The position numbers were made by a program, and so were the translations under genes. Positions 17,410 through 27,688 of a stretch of 64,000 nt of DNA are shown one piece after another. Numbering within the stretch: position 1 is the first letter of the stretch; each line of letters opens with the position of its first letter. Source of the stretch: Rhodobacteraceae bacterium S2214 (GTDB taxonomy: Bacteria; Pseudomonadota; Alphaproteobacteria; Rhodobacterales; Rhodobacteraceae); contig CP081161.1 of the NCBI GenBank assembly GCA_025141675.1, positions 2,969,001 through 3,033,000 of the forward strand. Direction: 5' to 3'. Below the pieces are notes generated by a model. That model was not told the origin of the DNA. It did no database searches and saw nothing but the letters and a program-made list of their open reading frames with translations.

Positions 17410-19067
17410 CTTTGGTCTCGGAAACCGTTGACGATTGGGTAACGACGATCCAGCCAGAAGGCGCGGTTCGACAGACGTGTGCCCGGCGCGGATTGGAATC
17501 GCTTGTATTCGGAAATGTAGAGCAGGTGTTCGACGCGCTTCACGGTTTCGCGTTCGTAACCTGCGGCCACGCAATCGGCGACGGACCGTTCTTCGTCCAC
17601 GAGCATTTTCAGGATGCCATCGAGGATGTCATAGGGCGGCAAGCTGTCGTCGTCGCGTTGATCAGGGCGCAGTTCGGCTGACGGCGGTTTGTCAATGATC
17701 GAGACGGGAATCATTTCGCCTGCCGGCGCTTTCATCCAAGGGCGGTGGTTGGCATTGCGCCAGCGACAGGCATCGAAAACCCGCGTCTTGTACATGTCTT
17801 TGATCGGGTTGTAGCCGCCGTTCATGTCGCCGTAGATCGTGGCGTAGCCGACGGCGACCTCGGACTTATTGCCCGTCGTCAGCAGCATTTCACCGAATTT
17901 GTTGGACTGCGCCATGAGAAGAACGCCGCGCAAACGGGATTGAATGTTCTCTTCTGTCAGGTCTTCGTCGCGGCCCGCGAATAGCGGCGCGAGCGCGTCT
18001 GTCACGGCCGCGCGTGGCCCTGCGATGGACACGGTGTCGTAATTGCAGCCTAGCGCATCGACCACGCCTTGCGCGTCATCGAGCGACGATTGCGAGGTGT
18101 ATTCGGATGGCAACATGACGCCGCGCACGTTTTCGGGACCCAGCGCATCGGCGGCGATGACCGCAACAATTGCACTGTCGATACCACCTGACAGGCCCAA
18201 CAGGACCTTTTTGAAACCGGTTTTGCCGCAATAATCACGCAGGCTTTCGACCATTGCGCGATAATCTTGTTCCAAATCGTCGGGGAAAATTGCTTTTTCG
18301 CCAGCGATGGCTTCCCAGCCGTCATCGGTTTGATTGAAATCAACGTGCGCCAAAACTTCATCGAATAATGGCAATTGCACGGCCAGTTTCCCGCCCTTGT
18401 TTAGGACAAATGATCCACCGTCAAAGACCTGATCGTCCTGGCCGCCGACCATGTTGACGTAGACAAGTGGCACTTCGTTTTCGATCACGCGGGCCACCAT
18501 TTTGGACATGCGCACGTCGAATTTTTCACGGCGGAATGGGGACCCGTTTGGCACCACAAGGATTTCAGCGCCGCTTTCGACCATGGCTTCGGCGACGTCT
18601 TCGTACCATGCGTCTTCGCAGATCGGGCTGCCGATGCGTGGACCATTCGGGATTGCGTATGGGCCTTGGATCGGGCCGCGCCGGAACTGCCGTACTTCGT
18701 CGAAGACATTGTAATTAGGCAAGAAATGCTTGAGCTGACGCGCGACAATCTTACCGCCCCGACAGATGTAATAGGCATTATAAAGCCGATCATCGGTGAA
18801 ATATGGCCCACCGATCCCGATGGTTGGCCCGTCTGCGCATTCAGCGGCGAGCGCTTCAATCGCGGCTTCGGCGGCTTGATGGAAAACCGGTTTCATCACC
18901 AGATCCTGCGTCGAATATCCGGTGATGAACATCTCAGGCAATGCGACCATATCCGCGCCTGCGTCCTTGGCTGCGTCCCATGCTTTACGGGCTTTCGCCG
19001 CGTTTCCGGCAAGGTCGCCAACGGTTGGGTTCAACTGAGCCATGGTCAGGCGGAATGTCGTCGTCAT
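17406..19067 (-). CDS. nadE: Glutamine-dependent NAD+ synthetase
   Basis: A 553-aa two-domain enzyme that amidates nicotinate adenine dinucleotide to NAD+, using ammonia from glutamine. The N-terminal nitrilase/glutaminase domain (about 1-265) has Glu45 in ALPEMF, a Lys region in LKHFLPNYNVFDE and the nucleophile Cys in PICEDAWY. The C-terminal synthetase domain starts at LLGLSGGIDSAIV, the PP-loop SGGxDS. Length matches the family. The ATG follows AAAGGGAAAATGCACG. It is divergent from the MORN-repeat gene across 186 bp and coupled to a small membrane protein gene. Confidence 0.95.
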   Translation of the reverse strand: MTTTFRLTMAQLNPTVGDLAGNAAKARKAWDAAKDAGADMVALPEMFITGYSTQDLVMKPVFHQAAEAAIEALAAECADGPTIGIGGPYFTDDRLYNAYYICRGGKIVARQLKHFLPNYNVFDEVRQFRRGPIQGPYAIPNGPRIGSPICEDAWYEDVAEAMVESGAEILVVPNGSPFRREKFDVRMSKMVARVIENEVPLVYVNMVGGQDDQVFDGGSFVLNKGGKLAVQLPLFDEVLAHVDFNQTDDGWEAIAGEKAIFPDDLEQDYRAMVESLRDYCGKTGFKKVLLGLSGGIDSAIVAVIAADALGPENVRGVMLPSEYTSQSSLDDAQGVVDALGCNYDTVSIAGPRAAVTDALAPLFAGRDEDLTEENIQSRLRGVLLMAQSNKFGEMLLTTGNKSEVAVGYATIYGDMNGGYNPIKDMYKTRVFDACRWRNANHRPWMKAPAGEMIPVSIIDKPPSAELRPDQRDDDSLPPYDILDGILKMLVDEERSVADCVAAGYERETVKRVEHLLYISEYKRFQSAPGTRLSNRAFWLDRRYPIVNGFRDQS

Positions 19068-19253
19068 CGTGCATTTTCCCTTTGGGTCTTGCCCCCGATG
19101 TAGCAGAATGTCGGCCTAAGGGAAGGTGATAACAGGTCACAAGGATGCCGCATCCGCTTCTCACAAATGACATGTGATTGATTAATGATTGTTCGATTGC
19201 GTTAAGTTGGTTTAACTTTGCGTAAAATAAAGAGCACGAGACAGGAAACGAAT

Positions 19254-20684
19254 ATGACATTCGGATGGCCTAAAGGCACAGCAATCGCACTGACACTTGG
19301 GATGGGGGTCGCCCTTTCCGGCGTGGCACATGCGCAAACCCAAACCAAGCAATACGACGATGGCGGCGTTTACGAAGGCGAGTTTCGTGACGGCAAACAG
19401 CACGGCCAAGGCACCTATCGGTTGCCCAACGGCTACGAATACTCTGGCGAATGGGTAGATGGCGAAATCCGTGGAACGGGTACTGCGACCTTCCCGAACG
19501 GGTCTATCTACGAAGGTACCTTTGCAAGCGGTAAGCCCGAAGGCACTGGCAAGATTACATTTGCCGATGGCGGCACCTATGAAGGTGACTGGACCGACGG
19601 CAATATCACGGGCCAAGGCGTTGCGAATTACGCGAATGGCGTGATCTACGAAGGCGAATTCCGCAACGCGCAGCACCACGGTGTTGGCACGATGCGCAGC
19701 CCGAACGGTTATATCTACGAAGGTCCTTGGATCAACGGCGTGAAAGAAGGTGTAGGTAAAGTGACCTACCCTGATGGCGCCATTTACGAAGGCAACCTGA
19801 AAGCAGGCGAACGCGACGGTGAAGGTACGCTGACAGCGGCTGATGGCCTGATCTATGCAGGCACATGGGTTGATGGTCAGATCGAAGGGTCTGGTAAACT
19901 GACGCAGCCGAATGGCGATGTTTACGAAGGCACGCTCGTCGCGGGTCGTCGTCAGGGTGAAGGCAAAGTGACCTACGCCAATGGCGACGTGTACGAAGGC
20001 GGCTTTGTTGATGACAAACGCAGCGGCACCGGCACGTTCACAGATACGCGCGGCTATAAATATGTCGGCGATTGGGTCGATGGCCAGAACGAAGGCAATG
20101 GTGAAGTCACCTATCCTGACGGGTCTGTCTATACTGGCACGTTCTCGGCTGATCTGGCTGATGGGACTGGCAAGATCGTTTATCCGGACGGGTCATCCTA
20201 CGAAGGTGACTGGCAGAACGGTGTGATCAACGGCACGGGCGTTGCGATTTTTGAGAACGGCCTTGTTTATGAAGGTGAATTCCTGAACGCGAAGAACCAC
20301 GGGATGGGCAAGATGACCTACCCTGACGGCTATGTTTACGAAGGTGAATGGGTCGAAGGTCAGCGCAACGGTCAAGGCACTGCCACCTATGCAGACGGTA
20401 CAGTCTACGAGGGTACGTTTGTGGACGGTCAGCGCGACGGTACTGGTACGATCACTTTGCCAGACGGTTTCACCTACACAGGTGCGTGGGCTGAAGGCGA
20501 AATCAACGGTGAAGGCGTCGCGACTTATGCGAATGGCGACGTTTACGAAGGCCAGTTCGAAAGCGGTCGTCGTCAGGGTGTCGGCACAATGCGTTATGCA
20601 TCAGGTCAGGAAATCTCTGGCGATTGGGAAGACGGTGCACTGGCACAAGAACCTGAGCTGGAAGAAGCCCCAGCCGCCGAATAA
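19254..20684 (+). CDS. Secreted MORN-repeat protein (18 exact 23-residue repeats)
   Basis: A 476-aa protein with a Sec signal peptide (cleavage expected after AHA near residue 27) followed by 18 consecutive MORN units, each exactly 23 residues with the pattern Y-x-G-x-(W/F)-x(6)-G-x-G, plus a partial nineteenth. It ends with an acidic tail rich in Glu/Pro/Ala. MORN arrays form elongated beta-meanders. In bacteria their role is mostly unknown; a periplasmic or surface scaffold is an inference. The frame extends 12 codons upstream, but the ATG at 19254 follows ACAGGAAACGAAT and opens the signal peptide. No neighbours point to a specific pathway. Confidence 0.9.
   Translation: MTFGWPKGTAIALTLGMGVALSGVAHAQTQTKQYDDGGVYEGEFRDGKQHGQGTYRLPNGYEYSGEWVDGEIRGTGTATFPNGSIYEGTFASGKPEGTGKITFADGGTYEGDWTDGNITGQGVANYANGVIYEGEFRNAQHHGVGTMRSPNGYIYEGPWINGVKEGVGKVTYPDGAIYEGNLKAGERDGEGTLTAADGLIYAGTWVDGQIEGSGKLTQPNGDVYEGTLVAGRRQGEGKVTYANGDVYEGGFVDDKRSGTGTFTDTRGYKYVGDWVDGQNEGNGEVTYPDGSVYTGTFSADLADGTGKIVYPDGSSYEGDWQNGVINGTGVAIFENGLVYEGEFLNAKNHGMGKMTYPDGYVYEGEWVEGQRNGQGTATYADGTVYEGTFVDGQRDGTGTITLPDGFTYTGAWAEGEINGEGVATYANGDVYEGQFESGRRQGVGTMRYASGQEISGDWEDGALAQEPELEEAPAAE
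19371..20612 (+). repeat. 18 tandem 69-bp repeats encoding MORN units
   Basis: Eighteen in-frame units of exactly 69 bp run without any length change from 19371 to 20612, each opening with a TAC/TAT-GAA-GGC-like codon trio. Units vary in sequence, so the array is old enough to have diverged while its period is strictly conserved. Confidence 0.88.
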
Positions 20685-20702
20685 TCGGATGACATAAATG
20701 AG

Positions 20703-20730
20703 AAAGGGCAGCCAATTGGCTGCCCTTTTC
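20703..20730. terminator. Bidirectional intrinsic terminator
   Basis: A perfect palindrome, AAAGGGCAGCC with its complement around AATT, is followed by TTTTCCGTTT on the plus strand and by TTTCTCATTT on the minus strand. It sits between the convergent MORN and peroxiredoxin-like genes and suits both. Confidence 0.85.
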
Positions 20731-20739
20731 CGTTTCAGA

Positions 20740-21255
20740 TCAAGCGTTTCCGCGTGTCGGACGGTCGTTTTCGATGTTGAAACGCATACCATCCAACAAT
20801 TCATCTAGGTCAGGACGCGACGCCGGACCGTTGGAAATATCAACCAACATCAGTTCACCATTTGGGCGAACAGCGAATGTACCCGGTTCGGCAAACAGAT
20901 CAGTCGTTTCGGCCTCCGACAACGGGTCAGACACATACAGGCCCAGCGCCCGCATCTGATCGACTGTCATCCCGTAGCCAACATCGAAGGTCCAACCGAA
21001 TCCGTCGACGTCTGCTTGCGCCTTTTCGGCCGTATCAGCGGACACGACCATCACATCCATCAACGCCGTCCAATCAGACAGCATGTCATTGAATTTGTTC
21101 AGGTATCTTTTGCAGCGCGGGCAATGTTTGCCACGATAGACAACAAGCATGGACCAGCGATCCCGCGTGCCGCCGAACGTCAGCTGTCCGCCGCCAAGTT
21201 TCGCAAATGTCATTTCCGGCACGGCAACGCCAACGGCGGGTTTTGAATGAGTCAT
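20740..21255 (-). CDS. Peroxiredoxin-like (AhpC/TSA) protein
   Basis: A 171-aa thioredoxin-fold protein of the peroxiredoxin-like family. The active-site region is YRGKHCPRCKRYL, giving a CxxC pair where classical AhpC has a single peroxidatic Cys with a VCP motif. It may therefore act as a thiol reductase or an atypical peroxiredoxin. No signal peptide is present, so it is cytoplasmic. The ATG follows TTTAAGGAAATTCA, a good ribosome binding site. It lies 24 bp downstream of the photolyase stop on the same strand and may share its transcript. Confidence 0.82.
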   Translation of the reverse strand: MTHSKPAVGVAVPEMTFAKLGGGQLTFGGTRDRWSMLVVYRGKHCPRCKRYLNKFNDMLSDWTALMDVMVVSADTAEKAQADVDGFGWTFDVGYGMTVDQMRALGLYVSDPLSEAETTDLFAEPGTFAVRPNGELMLVDISNGPASRPDLDELLDGMRFNIENDRPTRGNA

Positions 21256-21279
21256 TGAATTTCCTTAAACAGATCAGAC

Positions 21280-22806
21280 CTAAACCTTATCACCTGCGTC
21301 AAGACGACCCAACCATGCATCCGCCTCTGCAATGATCACATCCCGTTTACCCTGATCCATGCGGTTCCACGTGGCGTACATTTGCCCCATCCGCGGATTG
21401 TTCGAAAAGTGATCTTTGTGTCGATCCAAGAAATGCCAGTACAGCAGATTGAAGGGACAGGCATCTTTGCCGGTTTTTTCCTTCACCTTATAGCCGCATG
21501 ATTTGCAGTAATCGGACATTTTCGCGATGTAGTTGCCGCTAGAGACATAGGGTTTTGATGCAATGATACCGCCGTCGGCAAACTGGCTCATCCCGATTGT
21601 GTTCGGGGCTTCGACCCATTCGAACGCGTCAGCGTAAACTGCGAGATACCATTCGTGGACCTGCTGAGGTTCGATTCCTGCAAGAAGCGCAAAGTTTCCA
21701 GTGACCATGAGACGCTGGATATGGTGGGCGTAGGCCTCTTCTTTAGTTTGGGCGATCGCTTGCGACATGCATTTCATTTTCGTGTCGGCCCCCCAATACA
21801 TCGCGGGTAGATCACGGTCGTGATTCAGGATGTTGCGTGCCGTATAGTCAGGGCCTTCCAGAAAATAGATGCCCCGCACGTATTCCCGCCAGCCGATGAT
21901 TTGGCGAATGAAACCTTCGACCGCATTCAGCGGCGCATCGCCCTTTTTGTATGCTTCTTCAACGGCCTGACAAACTTCAAGCGGGTTCAGGAGGCCAGCA
22001 TTGATGTAGAGGCCCACAATCGCGTGGTACATAAACCGCTGGTCCGTCACCATCGCGTCTTGGAAATCACCGAATTGCGGCAGGCCGTTTTTGATCCAAT
22101 GCGTCAGGTGACGGCGCGCCTGCCCCTGATCCGTCGCGAACCAAAAGGGGTGCAAATCACCAAAATTGTCGCCGAACCGGTCAGCGACTAAAGTCAGAAC
22201 ATCTTCAACGATTTCATCGGGTTGAAAATGCATTGGCCCGTTGAAATCAATGCTGTCTGGCGCGGCTTTTCTGTTGTCGTGGTCATAGTTCCACTTGCCG
22301 CCCTCAGGGTCGTCGCCATTCATCAACAGACCCGTTTTCCGGCGCATGTCGCGGTAGAAATATTCCATCCGCAATTGTTTGCGTCCACCCGCCCACGTTT
22401 CAAAATCGCGATGTGACGCGATGAACCGATCATCTGGAAGGCTGTGGGTTTTCAACGGCATATCAGCCAAAGCTGAGATCAATCGCCATTCACCCGGTTC
22501 GGTGTAGACGACCCCCGTCGCGTCGTGTTCGGATGCGCGCCGGATCAGTTCACCAGTGATCGATCCGGTTGTGTCGGGATCATCCAGCTTTGTGTAACAC
22601 ACCGTCCAGCCATCATCGCGCAGGCGGTTCGCGAATTTGCGCATCGCCGCAAAGATAAACGCGATTTTCTTGGGGTGGTGCGAGACATATGTCGCTTCAT
22701 CCATGACCTCTGCCATGACGACAATGTCGCGGGATTTGTCGGTCTTGCGCAGCGCGGATAGGTCATCCGACAGTTGGTCGCCGAGGACTAGAACCAGTCT
22801 TACCAT
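21280..22806 (-). CDS. Iron-sulfur cryptochrome/photolyase (PhrB / FeS-BCP type)
   Basis: A 508-aa flavoprotein of the FeS-BCP/CryPro group that repairs (6-4) photoproducts or acts as a blue-light receptor. The N-terminal Rossmann-like domain starts MVRLVLVLGDQLS. The C-terminal half has the four cysteines expected to hold a [4Fe-4S] cluster: one in MKCMSQ, two in CKSCGY and one in DACPFN. FAD-contact stretches such as WREYVRGIY and NTIGMSQFADGG are present. The frame is open 87 codons upstream, but the ATG at 22806 follows GGGCAGGAAATTCC and opens the family N-terminus. It overlaps the upstream SDR stop by seven bases. Confidence 0.92.
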   Translation of the reverse strand: MVRLVLVLGDQLSDDLSALRKTDKSRDIVVMAEVMDEATYVSHHPKKIAFIFAAMRKFANRLRDDGWTVCYTKLDDPDTTGSITGELIRRASEHDATGVVYTEPGEWRLISALADMPLKTHSLPDDRFIASHRDFETWAGGRKQLRMEYFYRDMRRKTGLLMNGDDPEGGKWNYDHDNRKAAPDSIDFNGPMHFQPDEIVEDVLTLVADRFGDNFGDLHPFWFATDQGQARRHLTHWIKNGLPQFGDFQDAMVTDQRFMYHAIVGLYINAGLLNPLEVCQAVEEAYKKGDAPLNAVEGFIRQIIGWREYVRGIYFLEGPDYTARNILNHDRDLPAMYWGADTKMKCMSQAIAQTKEEAYAHHIQRLMVTGNFALLAGIEPQQVHEWYLAVYADAFEWVEAPNTIGMSQFADGGIIASKPYVSSGNYIAKMSDYCKSCGYKVKEKTGKDACPFNLLYWHFLDRHKDHFSNNPRMGQMYATWNRMDQGKRDVIIAEADAWLGRLDAGDKV

Positions 22807-23462
22807 GGAATTTCCTGCCCTGCATAATCGAAGAACCCGCCGGATTGCGAAACATCTAGTGCATTGATGACATTGACCAAAGATGCCGCCGCGTCTGGTG
22901 CGGGGGTGGTTTTGTGCCGGCCTGCGTATTTCGCGGTGAACGGCGTTTCGACGGTCCCGGGGTGGAGCGCGACGCAAATGGATTGCTTGTGAGACCGTCC
23001 CAATTCGATGGCCGCCCCGTGTACGATCTGGTTCAACGCAGCCTTGGACACCCGATATGAATGCCACCCGCCGATACGGTTATCGCCGATTGATCCGACC
23101 CGCGCCGACAAGGTGGCAACCACGCTGCGTCGGTCTTTTGGGATCAATCGCGGCACATGTTTCAGGATCAACGCAGGCCCAACGGCGTTGACCGCATAGG
23201 TTTCGTGCATCGCCTCTGCCGAAATCGCGGAAAGCGATTTTTCCGGGGAGTGGGATTTGCCGGAGAGGATGCCGATGGCGGTAAAGATCAAATCGAACTG
23301 ATCGGTGATTTGTCCGAGAACATTATCCACCGTTTCAGGGCGCGTGACGTCCAAACCGTCCGCCCGTGACAGTCCCGTGACGGCGACACCCTGCCCTGCC
23401 AATTCCGCGGCAACTGCGCGGCCGATGCCGCCCGAAGCGCCGATGATCAATGCATTTTTCAT
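22800..23462 (-). CDS. Short-chain dehydrogenase/reductase (C-factor/CsgA-like)
   Basis: A 220-aa NAD(P)-binding SDR with the dinucleotide motif GASGGIG near residue 8, the structural Asn in YAVNAVG, a Ser in LSARVGS, and the catalytic YxxxK as YRVSK. The Cys/Tyr-poor short form resembles the C-factor-like SDRs. Photolyases in this group are often next to an SDR of this kind, and here the genes overlap by seven bases, so a shared transcript is likely. Substrate is unknown. It is divergent from the leu leader/leuA region. Confidence 0.85.
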   Translation of the reverse strand: MKNALIIGASGGIGRAVAAELAGQGVAVTGLSRADGLDVTRPETVDNVLGQITDQFDLIFTAIGILSGKSHSPEKSLSAISAEAMHETYAVNAVGPALILKHVPRLIPKDRRSVVATLSARVGSIGDNRIGGWHSYRVSKAALNQIVHGAAIELGRSHKQSICVALHPGTVETPFTAKYAGRHKTTPAPDAAASLVNVINALDVSQSGGFFDYAGQEIPW

Positions 23463-23573
23463 ACCCTACAGCTAGAACCAGATGCAGGCAGGTCCAGCGG
23501 TCTGCTGCCGGATTTTCGCGGAAACATTTCAAAAAACACTTTTCATTCATATCCGCTGTTGTATGTTCGCCCT

Positions 23574-23654
23574 ATGGATAGAACCGCACATATTATTTCT
23601 CGCGCGCCGATGCCGCGTTTGGCGTGCGCCGTTCTCCTACTTAGCTGCCTCTGA
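23574..23654 (+). CDS. Probable leucine leader peptide upstream of leuA
   Basis: A 26-codon reading frame 179 bp upstream of leuA. Its end reads Val-Leu-Leu-Leu-Ser-Cys-Leu-stop, using CTC, CTA, CTT and CTC for leucine. Four leucines in the last six codons, just before the stop, is what an attenuation leader should look like: stalling at low leucyl-tRNA would alter folding of the downstream RNA. No strong ribosome binding site is visible before the ATG, and I could not define clean mutually exclusive hairpins, so it remains a candidate. Confidence 0.5.
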   Translation: MDRTAHIISRAPMPRLACAVLLLSCL

Positions 23655-23832
23655 GCGTGCCATCCGGCGCGACCGCTCAGGGGTGACCAGCGCCAAGATA
23701 CGCAAGCTAAGGAATTCACATGATACTGCCAATGACACGCCGGGCCCCTGCCCGCACTTTGACGTCGCGCTGCCAACAGGTTAACGCGACACCAACCCGC
23801 ATTTTCCCAATTTCAAGCAAGGGCACAAAACG
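23655..23832 (+). promoter_or_regulatory. Candidate attenuator/leader RNA of leuA
   Basis: This 178-base stretch between the leader frame and leuA contains two GC-rich foldable segments: GGCGC ... GCGCC around 23670-23695, and CGGGC-CCCT-GCCCG near 23740-23755. A second small in-frame ORF starts at the ATG near 23720. No T-run follows the second hairpin, so termination may be Rho-dependent if attenuation occurs here. Confidence 0.35.
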
Positions 23833-25389
23833 ATGACCAAAGATAAAGTCCTGATCTTCGACACGACACTGCGCGACGGCGAACAATCACCCGGTGCGAC
23901 AATGACCCATGCTGAGAAGTTGGAAATCGCTGAACTGCTGGACGAGATGGGCGTCGATATTATCGAAGCCGGTTTCCCGATCGCATCTGAGGGTGATTTT
24001 AACGCCGTGTCCGAAATTGCACGGCTTGCGAAACGGTCCACGATCTGTGGGCTGGCCCGTGCCAACTACAAAGACATCGACCGTTGCTGGGAGGCGGTGA
24101 AGCACGCGAAATCGCCGCGTATTCATACGTTTATCGGTACATCCCCGCTTCACCGCGCGATTCCGAACCTGAACAAGGACGAAATGGCCGAGCGGATTCA
24201 CGACACGGTCACGCATGCGCGGAACCTGTGTGATAATGTGCAATGGTCGCCGATGGATGCCACACGGACGGAAGAAGATTACCTGTGCCGGACGGTTGAA
24301 ATTGCGATCAAGGCCGGTGCCACGACGATCAACGTACCTGACACCGTGGGCTACACCGCGCCTGTTGAGTCCGCTGATTTGATCCGGATGTTGATCAATA
24401 AAGTTCCCGGCGCCGACGAGGTGATTTTCGCCACGCATTGCCACAACGACCTCGGCATGGCGACCGCGAATTCGCTGGCTGCTGTCGAAGGTGGCGCGCG
24501 TCAGATTGAATGTACAATCAACGGCTTGGGCGAACGTGCTGGTAATACCGCACTTGAAGAAGTTGTCATGGCGCTGAAGATTCGCGGCGACATCATGCCG
24601 TTCGAAACGGGCATCGATACGCGAAAGATCATGCATATTTCACGGCGTGTTGCGACGGTTTCAGGCTTTGCTGTGCAGCACAACAAAGCGATCGTTGGTA
24701 AGAACGCGTTTGCGCATGAAAGCGGTATCCACCAAGACGGGATGCTGAAGAACGCAGAGACGTTCGAAATTATGCGTCCTGAGGATGTGGGTCTGTCCGG
24801 CACGTCGCTGCCGCTGGGTAAACATTCGGGTCGTGCCGCGCTGCGCGCGAAGCTGGCCGAACTGGGCTACGATGTTGCAGATAATGAACTGAAGGACCTG
24901 TTTGTGCGGTTTAAGGACCTCGCAGATCGGAAAAAGGAAGTTTTCGACGACGACCTGATTGCGCTGATCCAGCAGAATGATGCTGTTGAAGATCGTCTGA
25001 AGCTGAAATCCTTGCGCGTTGTATGCGGTACCGACGGTCCACAAGAAGCCAAGATGGCGCTTGAGATTGATGGCGACGTGAAAGAGATAACGGCGACGGG
25101 CGATGGCCCTGTTGATGCGACGTTTAATGCGGTCAAAGGCTTGTTTGAACACTCTGCTCGCCTACAGCTTTATCAGGTGAATGCGGTGACCGAAGGCACC
25201 GATGCGCAAGCGACTGTATCGGTCCGCATGGAAGAAGAAGGCCGCATCGCGACGGGTACGTCTGCGGATACCGACACTGTCGTCGCTAGTGCAAAGGCCT
25301 ACATTAACGCGCTGAACCGCCTCATTGTGAAGCGGGAAAAATCAGCACCTGGTGAAGACATCAAAGGTGTGAGCTACAAAGATAGTTAA
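23833..25389 (+). CDS. leuA: 2-isopropylmalate synthase
   Basis: A 518-aa enzyme condensing acetyl-CoA with 2-oxoisovalerate, the first committed step of leucine synthesis. The TIM-barrel N-terminus opens with IFDTTLRDGEQSPGATM (metal/substrate site), followed by HTFIGTSP and the HCHNDLGMA motif with two metal-ligand histidines. The C-terminal 130 residues form the LeuA dimer allosteric domain where leucine feedback acts. Length is normal for the long form. It is preceded by a probable leucine leader peptide and followed by a hairpin, so it appears monocistronic. Confidence 0.95.
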   Translation: MTKDKVLIFDTTLRDGEQSPGATMTHAEKLEIAELLDEMGVDIIEAGFPIASEGDFNAVSEIARLAKRSTICGLARANYKDIDRCWEAVKHAKSPRIHTFIGTSPLHRAIPNLNKDEMAERIHDTVTHARNLCDNVQWSPMDATRTEEDYLCRTVEIAIKAGATTINVPDTVGYTAPVESADLIRMLINKVPGADEVIFATHCHNDLGMATANSLAAVEGGARQIECTINGLGERAGNTALEEVVMALKIRGDIMPFETGIDTRKIMHISRRVATVSGFAVQHNKAIVGKNAFAHESGIHQDGMLKNAETFEIMRPEDVGLSGTSLPLGKHSGRAALRAKLAELGYDVADNELKDLFVRFKDLADRKKEVFDDDLIALIQQNDAVEDRLKLKSLRVVCGTDGPQEAKMALEIDGDVKEITATGDGPVDATFNAVKGLFEHSARLQLYQVNAVTEGTDAQATVSVRMEEEGRIATGTSADTDTVVASAKAYINALNRLIVKREKSAPGEDIKGVSYKDS

Positions 25390-25399
25390 CCCCTTGAGA

Positions 25400-25424
25400 G
25401 CGCGGAATCCTTTGGGTTCCGCGC
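25400..25424 (+). terminator. Hairpin after leuA
   Basis: GCGCGGAA pairs perfectly with TTCCGCGC around a nine-base loop, 10 bases past the leuA stop. The following TTCATGACC is a weak T-tract. Confidence 0.6.
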
Positions 25425-25425
25425 T

Positions 25426-26737
<1,312 letters not shown>

Positions 26738-26788
26738 TCCGCCCCGTTGGGTCGGTCATTGTTTTCACGACCGGAGTTTGCGTAACCC

Positions 26789-27688
26789 GTGGCACGCGAT
26801 AGACAATCAGAAGATTATATCACGCCCCTGCGTCGTCTTTTCGTGGGGCTTTTGGTGTTGGTTCTGTTTGGCGTTTTCTTGGTCTGGCGGATTGATAGCC
26901 CGCGCGTCGAACGGTTCCGCGCCGCCGTGATTGACCGTGTGGTCCCGTCATTTGATTGGGCTTTTGCGCCGGTGACCGGCCTTGTGAACCTAGTTCAAGA
27001 TTTCCAAAGCTATCAACAGCTTGCCGAACAGAACAACGATCTGCGCCGTGAGCTGCAGCAGATGAAGGCGTGGAAAGAAGCCGCAGCCCAGCTCCAGCAG
27101 GAAAACGCGAAGCTGCTGGATTTGAACAACGTCCGTCTTGATCCGCAGCTGACCTATGTGACGGGCGTCGTGATGACCGATAGCGGGTCGCCGTTTCGTC
27201 AATCAGTTCTGGTGAACGTCGGGATGCGCGACGGGATCGTAGACGGCTGGGCGACGATGGACGGGATCGGGCTTGTTGGCCGCATATCCGGTGTTGGCCA
27301 AGAGATTAGCCGCGTGATTTTGCTGACCGATACGTCGAGCCGTATTCCTGTGACTGTGCAGCCTTCTGGTCAACGGGCAATTTTGGCTGGCGACAATACC
27401 CTGAACCCGCCGATTGAATTTCTGGATGACGCTGATGTTGTTCGTCCAGGTGATCTGGTTGTCACGTCAGGCGACGGCGGTGTTTTTCCACCCGATTTAC
27501 AGGTTGGTCAGGTTGCGCGTGGCACCGATGGCCGTCTGCGCGTGCGGCTATCGGCGGATTATGAACGGTTGAAGTTCCTGCGCGTACTGCGTGCCCGTGG
27601 TCACGAGGTGATCAACGATCCCGGTGGTTTGCTGGCCCCGATCAACGGGCCCGTCGTGGCCCCAACTGCCGAGGCCGCCGATGGCTGA
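26789..27688 (+). CDS. mreC: Rod-shape-determining protein MreC
   Basis: A 299-aa bitopic protein that links MreB to PBP2 and RodA. It has one membrane helix (about residues 18-36), a periplasmic coiled coil (about 67-112, rich in Gln/Leu/Glu) and the paired beta-barrel domain (VTGVVMTDSGSPFRQS, then GDLVVTSGDGGVFPPDL). The start is GTG at 26789. The Pro/Ala-rich C-terminus ends in an eight-base overlap with mreD. Confidence 0.94.
   Translation: MARDRQSEDYITPLRRLFVGLLVLVLFGVFLVWRIDSPRVERFRAAVIDRVVPSFDWAFAPVTGLVNLVQDFQSYQQLAEQNNDLRRELQQMKAWKEAAAQLQQENAKLLDLNNVRLDPQLTYVTGVVMTDSGSPFRQSVLVNVGMRDGIVDGWATMDGIGLVGRISGVGQEISRVILLTDTSSRIPVTVQPSGQRAILAGDNTLNPPIEFLDDADVVRPGDLVVTSGDGGVFPPDLQVGQVARGTDGRLRVRLSADYERLKFLRVLRARGHEVINDPGGLLAPINGPVVAPTAEAADG

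Noticed and set aside
19371..20612. Possible CRISPR array
   Set aside because: The 69-bp period is in-frame coding repeat of a MORN protein, without identical repeats or unique spacers.
23887..24636. 249-codon minus-strand frame within leuA
   Set aside because: It is antisense to a clear leuA and has no ribosome binding site.
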